The notes beneath the pieces were generated by a model. It made no database searches, was not told the origin of the DNA, and saw nothing but the letters and a program-made list of their open reading frames with translations. A DNA stretch of 64,000 bases, from contig NZ_QGGH01000019.1 in NCBI RefSeq assembly GCF_003148495.1, positions 23,801-87,800 of the forward strand, in the 5' to 3' direction. Numbering within the stretch: the stretch's first letter is position 1; the number at the start of each line of letters is the position of its first letter. A program made the translations under genes and the position numbers. This document shows positions 33,511 to 41,428 of this stretch, one piece after another. This stretch comes from Mesorhizobium loti (lineage in GTDB: Bacteria > Pseudomonadota > Alphaproteobacteria > Rhizobiales > Rhizobiaceae).

Positions 33511-34143
33511 ATGAACCAGAACGGATCGATCACGCTGTTCCAATATTGGAATCGCCTGCGTGACGGACGCCCTGCCCCGAAGCGTTCGGAGGTCGAGCCG
33601 GCGGACATCAAGTCGCTGCTGGCCGACACCTTTATCCTGGAACGGGACACGCGCGGGCAAGCCGTATTCCGGCTCGCCGGCACAAGGCTTTGCGCCTGCT
33701 ATGGCCGCGAGCTCAAGGGATTTTCCTTTCCGTCGCTGTGGCGCGAGAAGGATCAGCGGCTCGTTTCGCGGCTGATCCACGGCGTCTTCGACCAGAAATC
33801 GGTCGTGCTCATCAGCTATGAGGGCTTCAGCCGCAACGGACGCTCCAACAAGTTCGAGCTGCTTGCCCTGCCGCTTGACGGCGGCGTCGAAAATCCGCGC
33901 TGCCTGGGCGTGATCAGCGCCGTGGAGAAGCCCTTCTGGCTGGGTGCCGACCCGATCACCGACGCGTTGATCGATTCGATCCGCGTCATCGATCCGGAAA
34001 AGGAGCTCCTGAACAACCGCCCGGCGATCGATGTTCCCTCGCTCGTTCCCGATGAACTCGGCGCACCCGAGACGATCTCGGCGCTCGGCCGGGCGCGCCG
34101 CATCCGCCATCTCGTCGTCTTCGATGGCGGGCGCGAGGAATAG
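33511..34143 (+). CDS. PAS_5 (DUF1489-like) domain protein
   Basis: 210 residues. Resembles the PAS_5 family: LFQYWNRLRDGRPAPKRSEVEPADIKSLLADTFILE near the start, FRLAGTRLCACYGRELKGFSF, and SYEGFSRNGRSNKFELLALPLD. No output domain, transmembrane span or DNA-binding motif. It sits beside a tandem PilZ protein and a LapG-like protease, all plausible parts of a signalling group. GGAGCAG precedes the ATG at 33511; the in-frame ATG at 33472 is poorer. Confidence 0.85.
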   Translation: MNQNGSITLFQYWNRLRDGRPAPKRSEVEPADIKSLLADTFILERDTRGQAVFRLAGTRLCACYGRELKGFSFPSLWREKDQRLVSRLIHGVFDQKSVVLISYEGFSRNGRSNKFELLALPLDGGVENPRCLGVISAVEKPFWLGADPITDALIDSIRVIDPEKELLNNRPAIDVPSLVPDELGAPETISALGRARRIRHLVVFDGGREE

Positions 34144-34283
34144 TCCGGAATCTCGCGGCTTGATGCATAAAAACAAAACGCCTAGAGCGCCCGCTTTTCC
34201 CCTTTGTTAACCCGCTTTGTTGTACTTCTCTGATGAAGTTCCTCGCATCGATGCGTGGGATGCCAAACGGGGTGCAGGCAGTC

Positions 34284-34901
34284 ATGAGGTCAGCGGCGGT
34301 CGACTACGCACCGTCCCAAGCTGAAAGGCGTAACTTTCAGCGCGTCCGGGTCAAGATATACGGGCGCTTCATGCTGGAAGACCGCACCGAGCACCCCTGC
34401 CAGGTCGTCGACATGTCTCCGGGCAATGTCGCGTTTCGCACCGACCGCATCGGCATGCCCGGCGAAAAGATCATCGCCTACATCGATCATATCGGCCGCA
34501 TCGAAGGTGTCGTCACGCGCACCTTGCAGGACGGTTTCGCGATGACCGTCATTGCGTCGGATCGCAAGAAGGACAAGCTCGCCGCGCAATTGACCTGGCT
34601 TGCCAACAAGCACGAACTCGACCTGCCGGAAGACCGTCGCCACGAACGCGTCGCGCCGCGCAATCCGACCAGCGTGCTGCAGCTCACCGACGGCCGTCAG
34701 TATCAGTGCCGCATCATCGACCTGTCGCTCTCCGGCGCAGCCATCGAGATCGACGTCAAGCCGGCGATCGGCGTCCAGGTCATGCTCGGCACCATGCGCG
34801 GGCAGGTCGTGCGCCATTTCGAGGACGGCGTCGCGATCGAATTCGCCGTCATCCAGCGCCCCGAAACGCTCGATTCCGAATTCAACACGCCGCGCGCCTG
34901 A
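34284..34901 (+). CDS. Tandem PilZ-domain protein (putative c-di-GMP receptor)
   Basis: 205 residues holding two PilZ-like domains. The first has RRNFQRVRVKIYGRF (RxxxR) but its second motif is DMSPGN, lacking the usual D/NxSxxG spacing. The second has DRRHERVAPR (RxxxR) and a canonical IIDLSLSGAAIEI (DxSxxG). So only the second looks fit to bind cyclic di-GMP in the standard way. The start is uncertain: ATG 34284 has weak AGG upstream; 34233 and 34260 are alternatives. It lies between the PAS and the cysteine protease genes. Confidence 0.85.
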   Translation: MRSAAVDYAPSQAERRNFQRVRVKIYGRFMLEDRTEHPCQVVDMSPGNVAFRTDRIGMPGEKIIAYIDHIGRIEGVVTRTLQDGFAMTVIASDRKKDKLAAQLTWLANKHELDLPEDRRHERVAPRNPTSVLQLTDGRQYQCRIIDLSLSGAAIEIDVKPAIGVQVMLGTMRGQVVRHFEDGVAIEFAVIQRPETLDSEFNTPRA

Positions 34902-34927
34902 CAAGGCCCGGCAGCAACACTGGGAAG

Positions 34928-34950
34928 CCGGCCCTCGCGGCCGGTTTTTT
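34928..34950 (+). terminator. Terminator of the PilZ gene
   Basis: CCGGCC (34928-34933) and GGCCGG (34939-34944) with a five-base loop, followed by six T residues (34945-34950), 27 bases after the PilZ stop codon. Confidence 0.8.
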
Positions 34951-35171
34951 CGTTGTTACGTCCATGACCAGCGTGCTTCGACTGCTGCCGGCAAGACTTG
35001 CGTGACTATCAATGCACGAGGGTCAAGGCTTCAAAGCCAAACAATTTAATACTCAAATGATTCAAGTTTTACGTTTATTCTATTGGCGTTTTACTCAATA
35101 TCTACTTCGCGCTTTTGCCTCAAATAAATCCACACGTGGCAATGTCTCCTTCGAACGGGGAGACTACAACA

Positions 35172-35780
35172 ATGAAGAAAACGAGGGGCAAGCTGTTGCT
35201 GGTGGCAATGGCGATGCAGCTTTCCGCTTGGGGATCAGCATATGCCGCGGGACCGGCCTATATGCACACCGGCGGACGCACCACGCAGCCTGTTGGCCAT
35301 TATGAATTCTGCCAGCGCATTGCTGGCGAATGCAGCGAAAGAACCGCGAAGGGCGCGCCGGTCGAGTTGACCCGCAAACTGTGGGCGACGATCGTCAACA
35401 TCAACAATTCGGTCAACACCCGCATCAAGCCGCGCACCGACATGGAAAACTACGGTGTCGAGGAATACTGGGCCTATCCCGACAATGGCTATGGCGATTG
35501 CGAGGACTACGCGCTGGAGAAGCGTCGCGAATTGATGGATGCAGGCGTGCCCGCCGGCAATCTGCTGATGACGGTCGCGCGCCAGCCGAATGGCGACGGC
35601 CACGCGGTGCTGACCGTGCGCACCAGCCTGGGCGAGTTCATCCTCGACAATCTGGAGACCAAGGTGCTGTCCTGGACGGACACCGACTACACCTACCTCA
35701 AGCGCCAGTCGGATCAGAATTCCGGCGTTTGGGTGACGATCAACGACGGCCGCTCCGACGCGGTCGCCAGCGTCCGCTAA
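35172..35780 (+). CDS. Transglutaminase-like cysteine protease, Peptidase_C93 (LapG-type)
   Basis: 202 residues with a signal peptide (LLLVAMAMQLSAWGSAYA, cleaved near 25), so periplasmic. The catalytic triad is visible: C110 in YGDCEDYALEKRREL, H144 in GDGHAVLTVRT and D159 in FILDNLETKV. In Pseudomonas, LapG cleaves the surface adhesin LapA and is held off by LapD when c-di-GMP is high. No LapD-like gene is seen here; the PilZ neighbour is suggestive only. GGGAGA precedes the ATG at 35172. Confidence 0.92.
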   Translation: MKKTRGKLLLVAMAMQLSAWGSAYAAGPAYMHTGGRTTQPVGHYEFCQRIAGECSERTAKGAPVELTRKLWATIVNINNSVNTRIKPRTDMENYGVEEYWAYPDNGYGDCEDYALEKRRELMDAGVPAGNLLMTVARQPNGDGHAVLTVRTSLGEFILDNLETKVLSWTDTDYTYLKRQSDQNSGVWVTINDGRSDAVASVR

Positions 35781-35879
35781 AACGCTAGAACAGAGATCAA
35801 GCGCATCGCATGAATGCGACCGCTTCAGGAGAAACCCGGTCGAGTCCCCACCCTCCCCGTCCCCAACGACCGGGTCAAA

Positions 35880-35908
35880 GGAGCCGGCCCCGTCCCCGGG
35901 CCGGCTCC
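35880..35908 (+). terminator. Hairpin after the LapG-like gene
   Basis: GGAGCCGGCCC (35880-35890) and GGGCCGGCTCC (35898-35908) make a perfect 11-base-pair stem with a 7-base loop, 100 bases after the protease gene. Only a weak T-run follows, so a terminator role is likely but unproven. Confidence 0.55.
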
Positions 35909-36054
35909 GCCATTTCTGGCGGAGGCCGTTCGAAAACCAATCAGCTTGGAGTGGCTGAAAAATCGCAATCTCATTCAGTCGAATCGTCCCGTCTTTCCAC
36001 GCGCAGGAGATCGGGGCACTATAGGCCGTCAGTTTAGCCTTCTGGATCACGGTG

Positions 36055-36615
36055 ATGTTGGAAATCCCGGAAGATCGATGCGAGCGCCATCGTCTGTTCA
36101 AGGCTATCGACGATGCCTTCAAGGCCGGCGACTTCGACGGCCTCGGCGTGGCCTTGGGCGGCTCGCCCTGCTGGTTCGACGAGCGCATGCCGTTCGAATT
36201 CGGCCTTGGCCATCCGCTGGAATATGCGATCTATTGGAGCCCGGTCGGCTTCATCTCGACCCTGCTGGATGCCGGCTCGGATCCGAACTATCAGGATCAT
36301 GGCGGGTTTCCGTCGATCATTGCGGCGCTGTCCACCGACCGGGCAGACAGGCTGGACATCGTGCGGGTGTTGATCGACGGCGGTGCTGACCCCGACATGC
36401 GGGGCGTCAACGACTGGACGCCGCTTCACTATTCGGTGGCCATCCGCAGTGTCGATGCGATCCGCCTGCTTTTGGCAGCGGGCGCCGACCCGGCGCTCGA
36501 AACCCGCATCGATGACTACAGGACAGCCATCGAGGAAGCCGAGATTGCCGGTTTTGAAGCCGGTGCTTCATTGCTGCGCGACGCGATTGCCGGGCGCAGC
36601 TCCAACGGACAGTGA
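36055..36615 (+). CDS. Ankyrin-repeat protein
   Basis: 186 residues. Ankyrin repeats are visible from about residue 53 to 160: HPLEYAIYWSPVGFISTLLDAGSDPN, GGFPSIIAALSTDRADRLDIVRVLIDGGADPD, and DWTPLHYSVAIRSVDAIRLLLAAGADPALE (the standard TPLH...LLLAAGADP). It has no signal peptide or other domain, so a protein-interaction role in the cytoplasm is all that can be said. The start could also be GTG at 36052. It converges on the gamma carbonic anhydrase gene. Confidence 0.88.
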   Translation: MLEIPEDRCERHRLFKAIDDAFKAGDFDGLGVALGGSPCWFDERMPFEFGLGHPLEYAIYWSPVGFISTLLDAGSDPNYQDHGGFPSIIAALSTDRADRLDIVRVLIDGGADPDMRGVNDWTPLHYSVAIRSVDAIRLLLAAGADPALETRIDDYRTAIEEAEIAGFEAGASLLRDAIAGRSSNGQ

Positions 36616-36659
36616 GTTGGGCGCAGCGAAACCATCACCGACAGGTGGCCAAGCTGACC

Positions 36660-37187
36660 TCAGACCTTCTTCAACCCCGCTTTGAAGCGCTTGCCATTGG
36701 CAACGTAATGCGCCGCCGAGCCGCGCAACCTTGCCACGGCCGCGTCGTCCAGTACCCTGATCGCCTTGGCAGGTGAGCCGACGATCAGCGAATTGTCCGG
36801 GAATTCCTTGCCTTCGGTGACCAGCGCGCCGGCGCCGACCAGCGAATTCCTGCCGATTTTCGCGCCGTTCAGCACGATGGCGCCCATGCCGATCAGGCTG
36901 TTGTCGCCGATCGTACAACCATGCAGCAAGGCGCGGTGGCCGATCGTACAGCCCTCGCCAATGGTCAGCGGAAAGCCGGGATCGGTGTGCATCACCGTAT
37001 GTTCCTGCACATTGGTGTCGGCACCGATGACGATGGGCTCATTGTCGCCGCGAATGACGGTGCCGAACCAGAAGCCGGCGTTGCGGCCGACCCTAATGTC
37101 GCCGATCAGCGTCGCATCGGGCGCGATCCAGTTTGACTCCGCATCCGCGAAGCTGGGCTCCGTTCCATCGATCGCATAAAGCGGCAT
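36660..37187 (-). CDS. Gamma-class carbonic anhydrase family protein
   Basis: 175 residues with the left-handed beta-helix hexapeptide repeats (WIAPDATLIGDIRVGRNAGFWFG, VIGADTNVQEHTVMH, IGDNSLIGMGAIVLNGAKIG). The metal ligands expected in the family are there: His in VQEHTVMH and the two His of CTIGHRALLHGC. These proteins are trimeric; many homologues are gamma carbonic anhydrases or partners of complex I. The actual activity cannot be told from sequence. The start at 37187 is favoured over the much longer open frame. Confidence 0.92.
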   Translation of the reverse strand: MPLYAIDGTEPSFADAESNWIAPDATLIGDIRVGRNAGFWFGTVIRGDNEPIVIGADTNVQEHTVMHTDPGFPLTIGEGCTIGHRALLHGCTIGDNSLIGMGAIVLNGAKIGRNSLVGAGALVTEGKEFPDNSLIVGSPAKAIRVLDDAAVARLRGSAAHYVANGKRFKAGLKKV

Positions 37188-37207
37188 TTTTCGGTCTCCG
37201 AATCGTC

Positions 37208-37549
37208 TCAGGCTGGCAATTCGGACCCTAGGAGACGGATCGTCCATGAGGCAATGGCAAGCACGACGACGCCCAGCGCCAAGGACCAGGCAATCGCCGT
37301 GCAGCCGCAAGACATCAGTGCCCACTTGGAAATGCGGCGCTCACGTCGGGCATCGATGGCATCGTTGACCAGCATGAAAGGCCCGGCACAAGCAGTCGCG
37401 AGCAGCGAGCGCAAGACATGTGACGGCGACACATAGGGTTCGGTGAAGGCGACCTTGCGGCCCGACACCAGTTCCATGGCCGATCCAGCCAACCCGCAGG
37501 CCGTCAGCCCGACGACAAAAGCGAAGAGTGTGAGTTCCAGCGGTCCCAT
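37208..37549 (-). CDS. Small membrane protein, DUF-type, function unknown
   Basis: 113 residues with two or three spans: LTLFAFVVGLTACGLAGSAMELV near the N-terminus, VLRSLLATACAGPFMLVNDAI, and CTAIAWSLALGVVVLAIASWTI at the C-terminus. A basic stretch DARRERRISK lies between. It is 20 bases upstream of the carbonic anhydrase gene on the same strand, so it may share its transcript. I recognise no family. ATG at 37549 has GGAAAG upstream. Confidence 0.8.
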   Translation of the reverse strand: MGPLELTLFAFVVGLTACGLAGSAMELVSGRKVAFTEPYVSPSHVLRSLLATACAGPFMLVNDAIDARRERRISKWALMSCGCTAIAWSLALGVVVLAIASWTIRLLGSELPA

Positions 37550-37674
37550 CTTAACTTTCCATTTACCATGAAATTGCACAGTCGTTCCATGAAGGCTGCA
37601 AGGGCCATGCCGTGCGATGTGTGCCGCCCAGGGACAACAGAGGCGGACAGGCGGCTCGAGATCCGAGGACTGAG

Positions 37675-38406
37675 ATGAAGCAGGCAGCGCTCGCCAACGG
37701 CCCCGAACTCACGGTGGTCGATTCCAGGCTGATGAAGCGGGTGTTCTACGGGTTCGCGGCGCTGGCGCTGCTGTCGGTAGCGATCAGCCTTGGTGGCAAA
37801 TGGTTCGGCCATTCGATCGCCATGGCCGGATACACCGACGACGCAACGGTCCACCAGGTGGTGATCGCCAACAATGTCATTGCCGTGCCGGCCAACACCA
37901 TCCGTTTCGCCCAGGCCCGGCGCGACGGCATCGCTTCGCGGCTCGACCTCTATCTGCGCTATCCCCAGATGGACGGCTACAGCGAGGCCGCGCGGGACGA
38001 TTTCAACCATACGGGCACTGCCAAGAGCATCATCTTCCTGTCCTTCGAACAGCAGATGATGTCGCGTGACATGAGTGGCCGCTTCGCGCCGATCTATAGC
38101 GCGTTGATCACCCAGCCCGGCATTGCGGGACCTGGCGGCACGACGGTGTACGGTTTCAACGAGAAATCAGGCTATCTGAACGAGGTGCTGGTTGTCGGCA
38201 AACGCCCCGGCAAGGACCCGTTCGTAGCCCGTTGCCTGAGCGGGCCGAGTGCCGAGGAATCGCTGGCGCCCTGCGAGCGCGACATCCAGGTCGGCGACGA
38301 ACTCAGCCTCACCTATCGCTTCCCAAGGGAGTTTCTGGGTGATTGGCAGGCGCTCGACGCTGCAATCGCCACCGAAGCCGGGCGCGTCCTGAAGTCAGGA
38401 CATTGA
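37675..38406 (+). CDS. Membrane-anchored protein, function unknown
   Basis: 243 residues. One span near residues 20-40 (RVFYGFAALALLSVAISLGG), so a signal anchor, with the rest outside the cytoplasm. The outer part is soluble, with NTIRFAQARRDGIASRLDLYLRYPQMDGYSEAARDDFN, TKSAGYLNEV-like and RCLSGPSAEESLAPCERDI (two Cys, possible disulfide). This looks like a conserved rhizobial periplasmic protein of unknown role. GAGGA precedes the ATG at 37675. Divergent from the 37208 gene. Confidence 0.85.
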   Translation: MKQAALANGPELTVVDSRLMKRVFYGFAALALLSVAISLGGKWFGHSIAMAGYTDDATVHQVVIANNVIAVPANTIRFAQARRDGIASRLDLYLRYPQMDGYSEAARDDFNHTGTAKSIIFLSFEQQMMSRDMSGRFAPIYSALITQPGIAGPGGTTVYGFNEKSGYLNEVLVVGKRPGKDPFVARCLSGPSAEESLAPCERDIQVGDELSLTYRFPREFLGDWQALDAAIATEAGRVLKSGH

Positions 38407-38461
38407 GAACGCTTCGGGAGATCCGGCTGGCCGGCCGCATGAGGCGGAGCCGGCCCAGCGC

Positions 38462-38565
38462 TAAAGCGCGTCGCGTTCGAGCGGATTCAGGCGACGCGCT
38501 TTAGATCTTTGATTTCATGCATGTCGTTGCCCCAAAAACCGGGGCCACTTTTGGGCGACATGCAT
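38462..38565 (+). repeat. Modular palindromic repeat, modules A and B (most intact copy)
   Basis: Module A: TAAAGCGCGTCGC (38462-38474) and GCGACGCGCTTTA (38491-38503), perfect 13-base arms. A linker (GATCTTTGATTTC) leads to module B: ATGCATGTCG (38517-38526) and CGACATGCAT (38556-38565), with inner arms CCCAAAA and TTTTGGG around the core ACCGG...CCAC. Other copies in this window: 3732, 43381, 57208, 60266. Confidence 0.8.
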
Positions 38566-38577
38566 TGGACAGCTGGC

Positions 38578-38781
38578 TCAGGCCAGATCGATGTCGAGGA
38601 TCGCCATCGAGAAATTGTAGTCGCCGTCGTCCTCGTCCTTGAAGACGATGCCGAGGAATTCGTCGTCGACATAGACCTCGGCCGAATCGTCCTTGCGCGG
38701 CCGTGCCTTGACCTCGATCTTGGGGTTCTGGAAGACGCGCTTGAAATAGGCGTCCAGCTTTCTGATTTCGTCCGGCTTCAA
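38578..38781 (-). CDS. DUF3126 family protein
   Basis: 67 residues: LLKPDEIRKLDAYFKRVF, then AEVYVDDEFLGIVFKDEDDGDYNFSMAILDIDL, a match to the short Rhizobiales family DUF3126. Acidic, no signal or membrane span. The start is TTG at 38781, behind GGAG with a seven-base gap; a CTG directly before it could also serve. The gene starts 151 bases after cysE ends on the same strand. Function unknown. Confidence 0.86.
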   Translation of the reverse strand: MKPDEIRKLDAYFKRVFQNPKIEVKARPRKDDSAEVYVDDEFLGIVFKDEDDGDYNFSMAILDIDLA

Positions 38782-38932
38782 CAGTCTTCTCCGATCATCG
38801 GGCTTGCTCGTTCGAACGCGCTTCTGGCACGTCGACAATGGCGATGTAAAGGCAAGCGGCCTGATAAGGCGAGACAACCACCCGCTCATGCAAGCGGCCG
38901 GAATCCGGCAGCAGGCGGCGGCCTCGTGAAAA

Positions 38933-39781
38933 TCAGATGTCGAAGCTGACGACCTGATCCATCGTCTGCGACGGCAGAAGCTGGTCCATCTGGCGCGACG
39001 GTTGATCGCAGCCGGTCTCGCCGACGACACGGGCCGGCACGCCGGCAACCGTCTTGTTGTGCGGCACTGGCGACAGCACCACCGAGCCTGCCGCGATCTT
39101 CGAGCAATGGCCGATTTCGATGTTGCCGAGGATCTTGGCGCCGGCGCCGATCAGCACGCCGTAGCGGATCTTGGGGTGACGGTCGCCGCCGGCCTTGCCG
39201 GTACCGCCTAGCGTCACGCCATGCAGGATCGACACATCGTCCTCGATGACCGCCGTCTCGCCGACCACGAGGCCGGTGGCGTGGTCGATGAAGATGCCCT
39301 TGCCGATGCGGGCGGCCGGGTTGATGTCGGTCTGGAAGACCGATGACGAGCGGCTCTGCAGATAGAGCGCGAAATCCTTGCGGCCCTGGTTCCACAGCCA
39401 ATGCGCCAGCCTATGCGTCTGGATGGCGTGGAAACCCTTGAAATAGAGCACCGGCATGATGAAGCGGTCGCAGGCTGGATCACGATCGTAATAGGCCTGG
39501 ATGTCGACGCGCACGGTCGTTGGCCAATCCTTGTCGTCGGCCAGCATCGATTTGAACGTCTGGCGGATGAGATCGGAGCCGATGTCCTGGTGGTCCAGCC
39601 GCTCGGCCAGCCGATGGATAACCGCTTCCTCCAGGCTGTCCTGGTTGAGGATGGTCGAATAGAGGAATGCGGCGAGCAGCGGGTCGCGGTTGACCGCCTC
39701 CATCGCCTCGTCGCGGATCGAACGCCAGATCGGATCGACCGGCTGCAATGCGCTGTGTCGGGAAATGCTGATGCTGTTCAT
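38933..39781 (-). CDS. cysE: Serine acetyltransferase
   Basis: First step of cysteine synthesis: serine and acetyl-CoA give O-acetylserine. 282 residues. N-terminal helical domain (PIWRSIRDEAMEAVNRDPLLAAFLYSTILNQ) and a C-terminal left-handed beta-helix (ARIGKGIFIDHATGLVVGETAVIEDDV, GVTLGGTGKAGGDRHPKI, KIAAGSVV). The HATGLVVG and GGTG loops carry substrate residues. The tail ends with SFDI, matching the C-terminal-Ile type that can dock into cysteine synthase. Start 39781 is favoured over a longer frame. Confidence 0.96.
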   Translation of the reverse strand: MNSISISRHSALQPVDPIWRSIRDEAMEAVNRDPLLAAFLYSTILNQDSLEEAVIHRLAERLDHQDIGSDLIRQTFKSMLADDKDWPTTVRVDIQAYYDRDPACDRFIMPVLYFKGFHAIQTHRLAHWLWNQGRKDFALYLQSRSSSVFQTDINPAARIGKGIFIDHATGLVVGETAVIEDDVSILHGVTLGGTGKAGGDRHPKIRYGVLIGAGAKILGNIEIGHCSKIAAGSVVLSPVPHNKTVAGVPARVVGETGCDQPSRQMDQLLPSQTMDQVVSFDI

Positions 39782-39928
39782 CGCCGTCTCGTCCTGCGCC
39801 CTGCCGGGCTTGCCTGTTGCGCTTGCCTGTTGTCTGGCCGCACATATAAGCCAGATCATAGCACGATTGAACTCAATTTTCCTTAGTGCTTTGTCAAATG
39901 GATTTGGTTCGCGGGAATTCAAGCAGCC

Positions 39929-40531
39929 ATGGAAAACGAACCCTTGATCGACGACGCGCTGAAAAGCGAGCTCTCAGCACTCTACCGGGCCAAGAGCCGC
40001 CACTACCACAACCTTGCCCATATCGAGGCGATGCTGGGCCTGGCAGGCGACTATCGAGGCTCGCTCGGCGATCCCGAGGCGATCGAAGCGGCGATCTGGT
40101 TCCACGATGCCATCTATGACAGCAAGGCCAAGGACAACGAGGCGCAAAGTGCTGCCCTTGCCGAGAAAAGGCTGGCGAGCCGCTCGGATCCGTCACGCCT
40201 CAATCGTATCTCGGCGATGATCGTCGCCACCGCCACGCACCAACTGCCGCCGTTCGACGACGCGACGGCCACACGGGACGCAAGTCTTTTCCTCGACATG
40301 GATCTGTCGATCCTGGGTGCCGCGCCGGATGCCTTCGACGCCTATGAGCGCGCCGTACGGCGCGAGTACGCCTGGGTGGAGGAGCCGATGTGGCGGGCTG
40401 GACGCAGTGCGGTCCTGAAGAATTTCCTCGCCCGCCCACACATTTTCCACACCGAAGAGTTTCGCCAGCGCTTCGAACCGCAGGCCAGGCTGAACATGGC
40501 GCGGTCGCTGGCGGCCCTCACAAACAGCTAG
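39929..40531 (+). CDS. HD-superfamily phosphohydrolase-like protein
   Basis: 200 residues. Predicted metal-dependent HD hydrolase: YHNLAHIEAML (first His), IWFHDAIYDSKAKDNEAQSA (the HD pair), and later AMIVATATHQLP (third His) with FLDMDLSILG (final Asp). These match the order H...HD...H...D of the family seen as uncharacterised proteins. Substrate unknown. It is divergent from cysE with a gap of 147 bases. Confidence 0.9.
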   Translation: MENEPLIDDALKSELSALYRAKSRHYHNLAHIEAMLGLAGDYRGSLGDPEAIEAAIWFHDAIYDSKAKDNEAQSAALAEKRLASRSDPSRLNRISAMIVATATHQLPPFDDATATRDASLFLDMDLSILGAAPDAFDAYERAVRREYAWVEEPMWRAGRSAVLKNFLARPHIFHTEEFRQRFEPQARLNMARSLAALTNS

Positions 40532-40542
40532 ACTAGGAGCAA

Positions 40543-40644
40543 TCAGGTAAAGGCGCCTATTGTCGATGCCAGCATCGCCAGAATGGCCAAGCCTGCCATC
40601 AACGACAGCCCATTGAGAACGATCCCCGGAAGCCGTCCGCTCAG
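40543..40644 (-). CDS. Possible tiny membrane peptide overlapping the hydrolase stop
   Basis: A 33-codon frame, hydrophobic (GIVLNGLSLMAGLAILAMLASTIGAF), ends at 40543. The only upstream start able to include the whole segment is a CTG at 40644 overlapping the hydrolase stop codon by one base plus two. A coupled small membrane peptide is possible, but start codon and family are unproven. Confidence 0.25.
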   Translation of the reverse strand: MSGRLPGIVLNGLSLMAGLAILAMLASTIGAFT

Positions 40645-41408
40645 AGCGGATTCTCGGCATAGAACTCCAGCACGCGCTGCTTGAAGGTCTTGTCCCCGAC
40701 GGCCAGCATATGGTCACGGCCCTCGATGTGAAAGGCCCTGGCGTTCGGCATCAATGCTGCAAGCTCATCGGGCGAACCGCCAATGTCGTCGGTCGTGCCG
40801 ACAGCGACCAGCGTCGGCTGGGCAATGCGGGCAATATCCTGCTCGCTCAGCAATTCGCGCGATTTGGCGATGCAAGCGGCCAAGGCACGGCGATCGCTGC
40901 GGGTCTGGTCGGCGAAGGCGCGAAACGATCGGCCGCGCGGATGGCTGGTCGCGGCCGGATCATCGGCAAGCAGTGCGGCGGCGATCGGATCCCAATCGCC
41001 GACACCATCGATCATGCCGATACCAAGACCTCCGAAAACCAGCGTCGCCACCTTGTCCGGATCGGACAGTGCCATGAACGCCGCGATGCGCGCGCCCATC
41101 GAATAGCCCATGACATGGGCGCGCTCGATGCCGAGATGGCCAAGCAGGGCGGCGGCATCGGAGGCCATCTTGACCGGCGTATAGTCGGCCTCCTCATAAC
41201 TCTTGGACGACGAGCCGTGGCCGCGATTGTCGAAGGCAATGGCGCGGTAGCCGGCATCGTTCAGCGTCTTGAACCAGCCGGGCGACACCCAGTTGACATA
41301 ATGGTTCGAGGCGAAGCCGTGGATCATGAGCACCGGATCGCCATCGCTCGATGCCGGCTGGCGGTCGAGGAAGGCAAGGTCGAAACCGTCATGGGTGAAA
41401 AACTGCAT
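40641..41408 (-). CDS. Alpha/beta hydrolase
   Basis: 255 residues of alpha/beta-hydrolase fold: oxyanion block DPVLMIHGFASNHYVNW, RAIAFDNRGHGSS, the nucleophile elbow GYSMG (S103), and the His in FHIEGRDHMLAVGD. This set resembles esterases and haloperoxidase/BioH-like hydrolases; substrate unknown. It starts 21 bases after the DUF192 gene ends on the same strand, so it probably belongs to the cold-shock / DUF192 / hydrolase transcript. Confidence 0.92.
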   Translation of the reverse strand: MQFFTHDGFDLAFLDRQPASSDGDPVLMIHGFASNHYVNWVSPGWFKTLNDAGYRAIAFDNRGHGSSSKSYEEADYTPVKMASDAAALLGHLGIERAHVMGYSMGARIAAFMALSDPDKVATLVFGGLGIGMIDGVGDWDPIAAALLADDPAATSHPRGRSFRAFADQTRSDRRALAACIAKSRELLSEQDIARIAQPTLVAVGTTDDIGGSPDELAALMPNARAFHIEGRDHMLAVGDKTFKQRVLEFYAENPL

Positions 41409-41428
41409 GAGCGATCCCGCCTGCCCAC

